Assembly (NCBI RefSeq): GCF_003013405.1
Contig: NZ_PXZL01000033.1
Span: forward strand, 62,001-126,000
DNA length: 64,000 nucleotides
Source of the DNA: Brevibacillus formosus
Lineage (GTDB): Bacteria; Bacillota; Bacilli; Brevibacillales; Brevibacillaceae
Reading direction: 5' to 3'
The notes beneath the pieces are model-generated. The model made no database searches. It saw only the letters and a list, made by a program, of their open reading frames with translations, and had not been told where the DNA came from. Of this stretch, positions 1 to 7,372 are shown piece after piece; the first letter of the stretch is position 1; each line of letters opens with the position of its first letter. Position numbers and translations under genes: made by a program.

Positions 1-307
1 CGACAATCGGTTCAATCGTGACAGCTGAGTTGATCTTTGTCAGCTTGGCGTGGGCTGCGATTGCTTTTGGCAAATGCTCGGCTGCATCGGACTCGTCGTA
101 GAGCATTTGACGCTGCAGGTTGCTCGGCTCGACGAAGTCGCGGTCAATGATGCGGACAAAGCCTACTCCAGCACGGACCATATGATTGGAGAGAACAGTT
201 CCGAGCGCTCCCATGCCGACGATCGCTACACGGCTTTTTCCGAGCTTCTCCTGTCCACTCCGCCCGATTGGATGAAACAATATCTGACGGGAATAGCGAG
301 TATCCAA
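1..307 (-). CDS. moeB: MoeB/ThiF-family adenylyltransferase, N-terminal part (cut by window start)
   Basis: About the first 102 residues of an E1-like enzyme are visible. The start matches the family (RYSRQILF near residue 4), followed by the Rossmann ATP-binding glycine motif VGMGALG, then IDRDFVEPSNLQRQ, the signature Asp and Arg-containing segment of MoeB/ThiF/HesA proteins. Such enzymes adenylate the C-terminal Gly-Gly of a ubiquitin-like sulfur carrier (MoaD or ThiS). The start is TTG at 305-307, with an AAAGGTGG-like ribosome site inside the last codons of the MoaD-MoaE gene just upstream, so the two are probably translationally coupled. The neighbour favours MoeB, but ThiF cannot be excluded. 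The C-terminal half, including any zinc-binding CxxC pairs, lies outside the window. Confidence 0.85.
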   Translation of the reverse strand, partial: MDTRYSRQILFHPIGRSGQEKLGKSRVAIVGMGALGTVLSNHMVRAGVGFVRIIDRDFVEPSNLQRQMLYDESDAAEHLPKAIAAHAKLTKINSAVTIEPIV

Positions 308-311
308 GGCG

Positions 312-1019
312 TTACTCCACCTTTCCTTCTGGCATCGCAAGCGGATTCCACGGTCCTTGTTGATGTCCCTTCCATTCGCTTCCATCTTCCCACATTTCTT
401 TTTTCCAAATGGGAACGATCTGCTTGAGTCGTTCGATGGCATAACGGCCTGCTTCAAACGATTCGTTGCGATGCGCTGTTGCAACAGCACAAACAACCGC
501 AATCTCTTCGACAGCCAAATTACCGATACGATGGTGCATCGCGACTTGCGCTCCCGGCCAGCGTTCCTCGATCTCAGCTGCGACCTGCTTCATTTTTTCA
601 ACAGCCATAGGGGCATATGCTTCATAGGACAAATACACCGTGCGTTGACCATGGGTAAATTCCCGAACAGTTCCGACAAAAGTAAGGATCGCCCCTGCAT
701 GCGGGTTGCTCACCAGACGAACGAGCTTGTCCGCAGAAATGGGCTCCTCGGTAATGGCGAAGCGGGGGTCTTCCTCTCCGCCGCTTACAGGAGGCAAGAG
801 GGCAATCTCATCGTCGGCTGAAATAACCTGGTTTTTCGCAGCATATTCATGGTTGATGGAGACAAAACAGCTGCCCAAAAGCGCAGAGAGCGCAGGATAT
901 TCTTTTTCCACTGCTTGCAGAAGATCGCTAACGGTCGCGCCTTCAGATAAGGTCAACTGTACTTCCCGGGCATTCGCGCGTTCAGCGAGTCCGGCAAATA
1001 ACAAGATCGTAATGGTCAA
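312..1019 (-). CDS. moaE: MoaD-MoaE fusion: molybdopterin synthase small and large subunits in one chain
   Basis: The 235-residue protein joins two families that are normally separate. Residues 1-83 are a MoaD-like beta-grasp sulfur carrier ending in PPVSGGEED. Residues 90-235 are MoaE, with the typical HAGAILTFVGTVRE start and conserved HRIGNL, HRNESFEA and PIWKKEMWEDG segments. Molybdopterin synthase converts cPMP to molybdopterin using a thiocarboxylate on MoaD's terminal glycine. Here that Gly-Gly is internal, so activity would need proteolytic release, as described for mycobacterial MoaX. The start is TTG at 1017-1019 after a GAGGAA ribosome site. The gene overlaps regulation with the MoeB-like gene downstream; moaC lies 2.3 kb away on the other strand. 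Confidence 0.9.
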   Translation of the reverse strand: MTITILLFAGLAERANAREVQLTLSEGATVSDLLQAVEKEYPALSALLGSCFVSINHEYAAKNQVISADDEIALLPPVSGGEEDPRFAITEEPISADKLVRLVSNPHAGAILTFVGTVREFTHGQRTVYLSYEAYAPMAVEKMKQVAAEIEERWPGAQVAMHHRIGNLAVEEIAVVCAVATAHRNESFEAGRYAIERLKQIVPIWKKEMWEDGSEWKGHQQGPWNPLAMPEGKVE

Positions 1020-1124
1020 GACAATTCCTCATTTCCCTGGATGATACTACTCTCTAGGCTAGACGATATCATAAACTAATCAAAGTTGCCAATGAATGGG
1101 GTGTGTCAATCAGGGGTTGTGATG

Positions 1125-1943
1125 CTAAGGGGCGAAGCCTTCCTGACTCAAATAAATCTGATCCGGGGGGAAGACACGTAATAGCCGATCATAGACGATT
1201 CGATAGGCGGAAGGGTCATACCATTGTTCCAGCCCAAGCTGTTCATAGAGAGCGGGAATTCCGTTTCTTTTCGTTCGTTTACCGCCGCTGCCATCTCCCA
1301 TGTAAAAATCGTCGACACAGACACGGGTGACCAAGGGGCGCAAAATCTCCGGGAATGACTCACTGCTAGGCAAAACAGGGGCAATCGTTGCTTGTGTAGG
1401 AATGCCTGCTTCCGCCAAGCGCTGGAGTGTTTTGAGCCGCGCTTGAATGGGGGGAGCTTGTGGGCTAAAGTGCCTGCGAATCTCCTCCAAATCGGTCTCG
1501 ACGGTCATGCTGACGCGGACGCGATCACCCAGCAGGAGCAACAAATCGGCATCCCGCCAAACCAAGGGACTTCTCGTCTGCACCAGCAAAAAATCGGGTG
1601 GATTCTCTACCATGACTTCGAGTAAAGACCGCGTTACCTTTTCTGTTTGTTCGATGGGCTGGTACGGGTCTGTACTCGAAGACATGAAGATGGTCACCTT
1701 TCCTTTTTTCTTAGCCCGCAAAAGCTCCTTGCGCAATAAATCGGCAGCTTGCTGCTTGATGTCAACCCACGTGCCCCATTGCTCGTTGCGAAACAAAGAG
1801 ACAGGCATTTGCCGAACATAGCAATAGGAGCAGGCGAAGGAACAGCCCGTATACGGATTGAGCGAGTGGGTGTAATCCGCAAGAAATCCGCTTCCTTTAT
1901 TGAGGAGGGTTTTCGGCATTTTATAGGAAAGGATGCTTTTCAT
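1125..1943 (-). CDS. Radical SAM protein, SPL-like family
   Basis: The protein has 272 residues. The radical SAM cluster motif CSFACSYC (CxxxCxxC) is at about residues 34-41, preceded by NPYTGC, the arrangement seen in the spore photoproduct lyase-like/Rv2578c group. Downstream segments such as FMSSSTDPYQP, TRSPLV and VSMTVET are typical of this family. Members bind a 4Fe-4S cluster and cleave S-adenosylmethionine, but the substrate of this group is generally unknown. It is the last gene of a minus-strand operon after the methyltransferase and 2OG oxygenase genes, 12 bases downstream of the latter, which hints at nucleic-acid damage repair. It is shorter than SplB (about 340 residues), so I do not call it SplB. 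Confidence 0.85.
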   Translation of the reverse strand: MKSILSYKMPKTLLNKGSGFLADYTHSLNPYTGCSFACSYCYVRQMPVSLFRNEQWGTWVDIKQQAADLLRKELLRAKKKGKVTIFMSSSTDPYQPIEQTEKVTRSLLEVMVENPPDFLLVQTRSPLVWRDADLLLLLGDRVRVSMTVETDLEEIRRHFSPQAPPIQARLKTLQRLAEAGIPTQATIAPVLPSSESFPEILRPLVTRVCVDDFYMGDGSGGKRTKRNGIPALYEQLGLEQWYDPSAYRIVYDRLLRVFPPDQIYLSQEGFAP

Positions 1944-1955
1944 ATGGGGCGTTCC

Positions 1956-2669
1956 TCACTTTGCATCATGAAAAATAATTCCGAGGCTGTAGCGGGTTCC
2001 TGAGGTAATCGTGCTGACACCGTGGCGCAGCGTGTTTTTATAGTAGCCTCGCGTTCCCTGCACAGGACGGTAGGATGTCGGGAAAATCAGGCCAGCGCCT
2101 TGGTCCAAGGTTATCACATGTCCCCGGCTCTGCGCGCGCGGCCGTTGCTCCATCAGCAGAAATTCTCCGCCTTTGTAGTCCTTTTCCTTTTGATTCAAGG
2201 CAAAAACCACTTGAAATGGGAAGAATACGTCCCCATACATATCCTGATGCATGCAATTATAGCCACCTGTCTCGTATTTCAAAATCAGTGGGGTAGAGCG
2301 CAGCTGGCCCTGATCGTGACATTGCGCCAAAAATTCAGGGAGGGTTGCAGGATAAATAGCTTCGCGACCAAGCATTTCCTGCCACCGATTCGCAGTTTGC
2401 GCAAGCATCGGATAAAAGCCTTCGCGAAGCTCCTGCAAAAGCGAGGGAAGGGGCTCCTGATAATAACGATACTCTCCTTCACCGAAACGGTACCGCGCCA
2501 TCTGGATCGTATTGCGAAAAAGGTCGTCTTGTCCGTACGTAGCGATTAATTCTTCGCAATCATTCCCGCTTATTAAGGAAGGAAAAGCAGCATACCCTTG
2601 TCCGTCCAACTGCTGTTGCAGGGAATGCCAGTCAAGCGCAGCGATCCTCTCGGCCAGTGAACTAGCCAT
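1956..2669 (-). CDS. 2OG-Fe(II) oxygenase
   Basis: The 237-residue protein has a double-stranded beta-helix oxygenase signature. An HxD iron-binding pair occurs in MHQDMYGDV (about residues 140-148), a distal histidine in LRHGVST (about 214), and a 2-oxoglutarate-binding arginine in GTRYSLG ten residues later. Enzymes of this type use Fe(II), O2 and 2-oxoglutarate to hydroxylate or demethylate substrates. The start codon overlaps the end of the O6-methylguanine methyltransferase gene by 8 bases, which predicts coupled translation. This pairing suggests a role in alkylation repair by oxidative dealkylation, as in AlkB, though the sequence does not obviously belong to the AlkB family. Its substrate is unknown. 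Confidence 0.85.
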   Translation of the reverse strand: MASSLAERIAALDWHSLQQQLDGQGYAAFPSLISGNDCEELIATYGQDDLFRNTIQMARYRFGEGEYRYYQEPLPSLLQELREGFYPMLAQTANRWQEMLGREAIYPATLPEFLAQCHDQGQLRSTPLILKYETGGYNCMHQDMYGDVFFPFQVVFALNQKEKDYKGGEFLLMEQRPRAQSRGHVITLDQGAGLIFPTSYRPVQGTRGYYKNTLRHGVSTITSGTRYSLGIIFHDAK

Positions 2670-3201
2670 GCTTCACACCCCGATTCGTCTTTTTCTCCAG
2701 ATCAAGCAGAGTTGTCTTCATGGGCAGTCCTCCACGATAGCCAGTCAGTGAACCGTTTTTACCGACGACGCGGTGGCAGGGGACTGTAATGAGAACTGGA
2801 TTGGCACCGATTGCGGCACCGACAGCACGAACAGCAGCGGGCTTTTCAATGATGTTCGCAATGTCGGTGTACGATGCCGTTTGACCGTATGGGATTTGGC
2901 GCAGCGCCTCCCAGACAGCGAGCTGAAAAGGCGTTCCAGACAGGTCGCAATCCATGGAAAAATGCTCGCGCGTTCCCTGCAAATACTCCATCAGTTCTGT
3001 TGCAAAAGGCTTTAGCCACGGATCGTCTTGCACCAGTGCACTTTGTGGGCGATGCTTTTCAACCCAGGCCTCCAATTCAGCAAAAGGCTGGTTAACCGAG
3101 CCGACATAACAAAGCCCGGCAGCGGTTGCAGCCAAATAAATGTTCCAATCACCATGCGTAAGCATTGACCAACGTACCGTCTGATCCTTCCTCGTTTCCA
3201 T
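2662..3201 (-). CDS. ogt: Methylated-DNA-protein-cysteine methyltransferase
   Basis: The 179-residue suicide repair enzyme transfers the methyl group of O6-methylguanine to its own cysteine. The active-site motif VPCHRVVG lies near the C terminus. The helix-turn-helix region (IPYGQTASYTDIA) and the GNPV-like segment GANPVLITVPCHR are intact. An AAAGGAGG ribosome site at 3211-3218 is 9 bases from the ATG at 3199-3201 and only 3 bases from an in-frame ATG six bases earlier, so I choose the later start. A still longer in-frame extension reads through the promoter region and is unlikely. It is the first gene of a three-gene operon with the 2OG oxygenase and radical SAM genes. Confidence 0.92.
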   Translation of the reverse strand: METRKDQTVRWSMLTHGDWNIYLAATAAGLCYVGSVNQPFAELEAWVEKHRPQSALVQDDPWLKPFATELMEYLQGTREHFSMDCDLSGTPFQLAVWEALRQIPYGQTASYTDIANIIEKPAAVRAVGAAIGANPVLITVPCHRVVGKNGSLTGYRGGLPMKTTLLDLEKKTNRGVKHG

Positions 3202-3373
3202 ATCCATACGCCTCCTTTGAGCTGTGTACGCACAGTATACCTCCAGTACCTGTTCTTCGTACGTTTTTAGGAGTGGATGAGCAAGATAACGAAATAGTCT
3301 CATCTACATTCCCATTGCTTTTATCCAGCGGCGGGAGTAAGGTAGGAAGAGATAGAGGAGGAACGATGCTAGT

Positions 3374-3856
3374 ATGACTGATCAATTAACACATTTTAAT
3401 GAACAAAATCGAGCGCGGATGGTGGACGTATCTGAGAAGGACGTCACAAAACGGGTGGCTGTAGCCGAGAGCCAAATCAGCATGAAACCCGAAACACTCG
3501 CCCGAATCCGGGAAGGTCGAATCGAAAAGGGCGATGTACTCGCAGTTGCGCAGGTAGCAGGTGTCATGGCTGCCAAAAAAACGTGGGAAATCATCCCGAT
3601 GTGTCATCCGCTGCCATTGACTGGCATCGACATACAATTTGCTTTTGTAGATGAAACGACGCTTGCGATTACAGGAACCGTGAAGACGACAGGGAAAACA
3701 GGCGTCGAGATGGAGGCGTTGACCGCTGTCAGCGTAGCGGCTTTGACGGTGTATGACATGTGCAAAGCCATGGATAAAGAAATGATAATCGGTCCGACCA
3801 GTCTGCAATCCAAAACAGGCGGAAAAAGCGGCGATTTCCATCGGGGAGAGAAGTAA
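3374..3856 (+). CDS. moaC: Cyclic pyranopterin monophosphate synthase MoaC
   Basis: The 160-residue protein catalyses the second half of cyclic pyranopterin monophosphate formation in molybdenum cofactor synthesis, together with MoaA. Full-length family features are present: MVDVSEKDVTKR near the N terminus, MCHPLPL at about 76, KTGVEMEALTAVSVAALTVYDMCKAMDK, and the C-terminal KTGGKSG. An AGGAGG site at 3356-3361 lies 12 bases before the chosen ATG. A closer ATG at 3366 meets a stop after two codons. The gene is divergent from the ogt operon and is followed after only 3 bases by a major facilitator gene, so the two are co-transcribed. moaA is not in the window. Confidence 0.95.
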   Translation: MTDQLTHFNEQNRARMVDVSEKDVTKRVAVAESQISMKPETLARIREGRIEKGDVLAVAQVAGVMAAKKTWEIIPMCHPLPLTGIDIQFAFVDETTLAITGTVKTTGKTGVEMEALTAVSVAALTVYDMCKAMDKEMIIGPTSLQSKTGGKSGDFHRGEK

Positions 3857-3859
3857 GCC

Positions 3860-5116
3860 ATGAGGCAAAAGTGGGAATCCTATCCGAGCAGCATTCGTCT
3901 ATTGGCGATTGCTGCCGTCATTTTTTCTACCGGAATGGCATGTATTTGGCCGCTGGTCACGATTTATATTCATAACCATCTCGGAAAGCCGCTGACTGTA
4001 GCCGGCTTCTTGTTGCTTTTAAATCAAGGCGCATTCTTGATCGGGAGTATTGTTGGCGGGATGATGTTTGACCGCTGGGGCAAAATGCGCACCATCATTG
4101 TCGGTTCCATAGGTGTTATCCTGATTTCGCTCGGATTAGGTGTTACGCAGGATTTTACGATTTATGTTGTCTTGCTTCTGTTGAATGGACTTTTTTACGG
4201 ATCACTTTCTCCTGTGATGAATGCACTGGCCGTCGTGTTATGGCCGGACGGAGGACGGAAAGGAATCAATCTGATTTATGTCTCCCTCAATGTGGGAGTT
4301 GCTGCCGGTTCTGCGTTGGGCGGCTTTTTGGCAAGTGTGTCATTTGCCTGGACGTTTTTCGGTAATGCCATCTCGCAAGTGATCGTCCTCGCCATGTTCA
4401 TGCTCATTTTGCCGCGTCAGCTAAAAAAGGCGGAACAACAACGCCAAAACCCGACCGCTGGACAAAGCATGTCTGAAGAGGCAACTGGTGATGTGCCGCA
4501 ACAACCACAGCAAGAGTCAAAAGTGGTATGGGGAGCCTTGCTGCTATTATGCGGGGGGCTATTAATTAGCTGGATTGTCTATGTACAATGGACGACGGTG
4601 CTGTCGACCTATATGCAATCCTTGGGTATTTCTCTCCGTCAATACAGTCTGCTGTGGACGCTGAACGGCGGTTTGATCCTGTTTGGTCAGCCATTGATTG
4701 CGTGGGTCATTCGACGCTTTGCCCGTACGCTAAAAGCGCAAATGCTCTTGGGCGCTTATATTTTTGCCTTGTCGATGTTGATTTTGTCTCAGTCAACCGT
4801 TTATGCAGGCTTTGTAGCGGGCATGTTCATCATGACGCTAGGCGAAATGCTCGTGTGGCCAGCGGTGCCGGCAGTAGCTGCACAGTTTACGCCTGAGGGA
4901 CGAGAGGGCTTTATCCAAGGACTGATTGCAGGGACTGGATCGGCTGGGCGAATGCTTGGACCATTGCTCGGCGCATTCATCTTCCAATCAATTCACGCAC
5001 AGGGGCTCTTGTTCGTGATGGCAGGCTTGTGTCTGTTGTCTGTTGCCTTCTTCGCCTTCCACACCTCTTTTCGAAAAAGAAGACATCAAGTGCCGGTACA
5101 GAATCAAGCATCTTGA
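3860..5116 (+). CDS. MFS transporter, drug-efflux type
   Basis: The 418-residue protein is hydrophobic with about 12 predicted membrane segments and a charged central loop (about residues 190-225, rich in Gln and Glu). The MFS loop 2-3 motif appears as GGMMFDRWGKMRT. The fold and this motif place it with proton-coupled drug exporters of the MDR group, so its location is the cytoplasmic membrane and its likely role is export of a small molecule. The substrate cannot be told from sequence. It starts 3 bases after moaC, so it shares that transcript. The -35 hexamer of the next transcription unit overlaps its stop codon. No link to molybdenum uptake is evident. Confidence 0.9.
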   Translation: MRQKWESYPSSIRLLAIAAVIFSTGMACIWPLVTIYIHNHLGKPLTVAGFLLLLNQGAFLIGSIVGGMMFDRWGKMRTIIVGSIGVILISLGLGVTQDFTIYVVLLLLNGLFYGSLSPVMNALAVVLWPDGGRKGINLIYVSLNVGVAAGSALGGFLASVSFAWTFFGNAISQVIVLAMFMLILPRQLKKAEQQRQNPTAGQSMSEEATGDVPQQPQQESKVVWGALLLLCGGLLISWIVYVQWTTVLSTYMQSLGISLRQYSLLWTLNGGLILFGQPLIAWVIRRFARTLKAQMLLGAYIFALSMLILSQSTVYAGFVAGMFIMTLGEMLVWPAVPAVAAQFTPEGREGFIQGLIAGTGSAGRMLGPLLGAFIFQSIHAQGLLFVMAGLCLLSVAFFAFHTSFRKRRHQVPVQNQAS

Positions 5117-5141
5117 CACGGTTTACGTGCTCAAGTAGTAT
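5113..5141 (+). promoter_or_regulatory. Sigma-A promoter of the SAM-riboswitch transcript
   Basis: TTGACA at 5113-5118 and TAGTAT at 5136-5141 are separated by 17 bases and lie just upstream of the riboswitch. The -35 box overlaps the stop codon of the MFS gene. Confidence 0.7.
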
Positions 5142-5178
5142 GATATAGACGAAAAAACAGTATATTCCGTGTGTTTCA

Positions 5179-5290
5179 CTTATTCAGAGAGGTGGAGGGA
5201 CTGGCCCTATGAAGCCCGGCAGCGGATCTGTTCCATGAGATGGACAGATGCTGTGCCAATTCCAGCAGGATTTTTTCCTGACAGATAAGG
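5179..5290 (+). promoter_or_regulatory. SAM-I (S-box) riboswitch
   Basis: The leader carries the S-box core AGAGAGGTGGAGGGACTGGC, then CCCTATGAAGCCCGGCA, and later GTGCCAATTCC and GACAGATAAGG, which closes helix P1 with the initial CTTATTC. These match the conserved blocks of the SAM-I aptamer in order and spacing. In this class SAM binding favours the downstream terminator, so the gene is on when SAM (methionine supply) is low. It controls the aminotransferase at 5375. Confidence 0.95.
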
Positions 5291-5308
5291 ACGTGACCAA
5301 GCTGATCT

Positions 5309-5340
5309 CCCCCTTTTTCTGTATGGAAAAAGGGGGTTTT
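5309..5340 (+). terminator. Riboswitch-controlled intrinsic terminator
   Basis: The stem CCCCCTTTTTC / GAAAAAGGGGG (small loop around TGTATG) is followed by TTTT. It lies 19 bases after the SAM aptamer and before the aminotransferase start, as expected for the expression platform of an S-box. Confidence 0.92.
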
Positions 5341-5374
5341 ACTGTATTGGGCCCAAGAAAGGAATGGAAGAAAG

Positions 5375-6556
5375 ATGCGCATTCAACCCTCCGACATGAT
5401 TGATCGACTCCCTACCCAGTTTTTTGCGACCCTGGTGGCAAAAGTAAACAAGGTCATTGCGCAAGGCCATGACGTCATTAACCTGGGGCAGGGCAATCCC
5501 GATTTGCCGACACCGCCGCATATTATTGAAGAATTACAGGCGCAAGCGGCACAACCACTTCATCACAAATATCCGCCTTTTCAGGGACGCGTGGAACTGA
5601 AGCAGGCAGTGGCTCATTGGTATAAACAAGAATTCGATGTGGACCTCGATCCGGAGGAAGAAGTAGCGATTTTGTTCGGCAGCAAAACCGGACTCGTAGA
5701 GATTTGCCAAGTACTCATGAACGCAGGCGATGTCGCACTGGTTCCAGACCCTGGCTATCCGGATTATTGGTCGGGGGTTGCTGTTGTCAACGGACGGATG
5801 GTCATGATGCCGTTAAAGGCGGAAAATGACTTCTTGCCAGACTACAGCCAGCTGTCCCAAGCTGATTTGGATCGAGCGAAACTGATGTTTCTCAACTATC
5901 CGAACAATCCGACAGCAGTCAACGCACCACTGGAGTTTTATGAAGAAACCATTCGTTTTGCCCGAAAACATGAAATCGTCGTCTGCCACGACTTCGCCTA
6001 CGGGGCGATCAGCTATGACGGGAAAAAGCCGGTCAGCTTCATGCAGGTTCCGGGTGCAAAAGAAGTGGGCGTAGAATTTTATACCTTGTCCAAAACGTAC
6101 AACATGGCAGGCTGGCGTGTTGGTGCCATGGTAGGAAATCGCGAGCTGGTTCGTCTGATTAACCTCATTCAGGACCATTACTTCGTCAGTCTGTTCGGTG
6201 CAGTACAGATGGCGGCAGCCAAAGCGATGACGGATTCGCAGCAGTGCGTCCGCGATCTCGTCGCTGTCTACGAGAGCCGCCGCAATGCCTTGTACTCCAA
6301 TCTCCATCGGATTGGTTGGCAAGCTCCGCCATCTCAAGGTTCTTTCTTTGCTTGGCTTCCTGTTCCAAGCGGCTTCACATCCGTGGAGTTCTCTGACCTG
6401 CTTTTGGAAAAAGCGCATGTCGTCGTAGCGCCAGGAAATGGCTTTGGCCCGACAGGTGAGGGCTATGTGCGAGCGGCTTTGTTATCAAATGAAGAGCGTC
6501 TCGCAGAAGCGGTTCAGCGGATTGAGCGGTTAGGGTTATTTACGAAAACAAAATAA
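5375..6556 (+). CDS. mtnE: PLP aminotransferase, probable MtnE (methionine salvage)
   Basis: The 393-residue fold-type I aminotransferase has conserved GQGNPDLPTPPHI near the N terminus, YPNNPTA (substrate/PLP contact), HDFAYG with the PLP-binding Asp and Tyr, and the Schiff-base lysine in SKTYNMAGWR (about residue 233). MtnE of Bacillus transaminates 4-methylthio-2-oxobutyrate to methionine as the last salvage step. The SAM riboswitch and terminator directly upstream support this function over a generic aspartate-type aminotransferase. An AAGGAATGGAAGAAAG leader provides the ribosome site. It is monocistronic and closed by a terminator at 6572. None of the other mtn genes is in the window, though an MtnN-like enzyme occurs at 25122. 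Confidence 0.85.
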   Translation: MRIQPSDMIDRLPTQFFATLVAKVNKVIAQGHDVINLGQGNPDLPTPPHIIEELQAQAAQPLHHKYPPFQGRVELKQAVAHWYKQEFDVDLDPEEEVAILFGSKTGLVEICQVLMNAGDVALVPDPGYPDYWSGVAVVNGRMVMMPLKAENDFLPDYSQLSQADLDRAKLMFLNYPNNPTAVNAPLEFYEETIRFARKHEIVVCHDFAYGAISYDGKKPVSFMQVPGAKEVGVEFYTLSKTYNMAGWRVGAMVGNRELVRLINLIQDHYFVSLFGAVQMAAAKAMTDSQQCVRDLVAVYESRRNALYSNLHRIGWQAPPSQGSFFAWLPVPSGFTSVEFSDLLLEKAHVVVAPGNGFGPTGEGYVRAALLSNEERLAEAVQRIERLGLFTKTK

Positions 6557-6571
6557 AGGCGAGGCAAATTG

Positions 6572-6606
6572 GCCACACTACCATGCATATGGAGTGTGGC
6601 TTTTTC
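6572..6606 (+). terminator. Intrinsic terminator of the MtnE-like gene
   Basis: The stem GCCACACT / AGTGTGGC with a 13-base loop is followed by TTTTT. Confidence 0.9.
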
Positions 6607-6632
6607 TTCTGGAATAAAAATCATTCTCATTA

Positions 6633-6686
6633 TTGACAGATAATGATTTTCATTATACGATGTCATTGTTAATGATAATTAGTCTC
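6633..6686 (+). promoter_or_regulatory. Promoter with two Fur-box-like operators
   Basis: TTGACA (6633-6638) and TACGAT (6656-6661) are 17 bases apart. The spacer is almost entirely GATAATGATTTTCATTATA (6639-6657), which matches 16 of 19 positions of the classical Fur box. A second stretch at 6668-6686 (core TTAATGATAATTAG) matches 15 of 19. An operator inside the core promoter is the usual layout for iron-dependent repression. Fur binding itself is inferred. Confidence 0.8.
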
Positions 6687-6706
6687 AGCGAGAGCGGGAG
6701 GGTACC

Positions 6707-7177
6707 ATGCGCTATCAGATTAACGGTTACACGGATATGTATACGGTGATCGCCAACGAGAGAAAAATCGGCGGAGCCATTGAAGCAGGCCAGATTCGCT
6801 TGCGGACGGGAGAAGTTTACGCCAATGCTGTTCTCACTCGTTTGGAAATGTCAGGTGCGCATTTTTGCTCGATCGGATTTGTTACAGAAGAAGGCAAAAG
6901 GCTGATTGTCCATGTGAATGATATCAGCATGATTGCTGATGCTCGTCACGTCAACGTATGTGAGCTGACGAATGAATGCATGAGAGTGGAGAAGTCCGCA
7001 GAGAGACTGAAGCGATTGAAGCGTCTCTGTGAACTGAATGAAGGCAGCTGTACGCCGACCTTCCAGGAAGAGGCATTGCTGCTGGCTAGCGATATCGGTA
7101 TGGAAGAAGCGTCCGCGCATGTAGACCTCTCTTTCCTCCCACACACAGAGAAACCGCGTGTGTTCCGAATCGCCTAG
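6707..7177 (+). CDS. Unknown protein under a Fur-box promoter
   Basis: The 156-residue soluble protein has no signal peptide or membrane segment and no family I recognise. It contains four cysteines spread over the chain (about residues 49, 82, 88, 104 region and near 109), a Lys/Arg/Leu-rich helical stretch (SAERLKRLKRLCELNEG, about 94-110), and an N-terminal half that looks like mixed beta strands. A GGGAGGG ribosome site ends 4 bases before the ATG. It is monocistronic, with Fur-like operators upstream and a strong terminator downstream, so I infer that it is made under iron limitation. The function is unknown. An iron-sparing or regulatory role would fit the regulation but is not shown. 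Confidence 0.85.
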   Translation: MRYQINGYTDMYTVIANERKIGGAIEAGQIRLRTGEVYANAVLTRLEMSGAHFCSIGFVTEEGKRLIVHVNDISMIADARHVNVCELTNECMRVEKSAERLKRLKRLCELNEGSCTPTFQEEALLLASDIGMEEASAHVDLSFLPHTEKPRVFRIA

Positions 7178-7200
7178 GAAGATATAGCCCCTACATATGG

Positions 7201-7234
7201 ACCCCTTTTCGTTTGATACGAAGAGGGGTTTTTT
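7201..7234 (+). terminator. Intrinsic terminator
   Basis: The stem ACCCCTTTTCGT / ACGAAGAGGGGT is followed by a run of T. It closes the Fur-controlled gene. Confidence 0.9.
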
Positions 7235-7372
7235 GCATGCAGGGTGTCAAGACTAACGATTGAACAACCGCTCGACATAGTCAAAACCTATCTACTTATA
7301 GCTAGCAAGGATTGGACTTACGCTATTGACAGTGATAAAACAAGGATAAGCAAAATCAAGGGGGAACGGAAC

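Noticed and set aside
3202..3303. N-terminal extension of the ogt gene
   Set aside because: It reads through the ribosome site and promoter region; the AAAGGAGG at 3211-3218 fits the internal ATG at 3201.
5813..6418. 201-codon minus-strand ORF
   Set aside because: It is antisense to the MtnE-like gene, which is supported by a riboswitch and PLP motifs.
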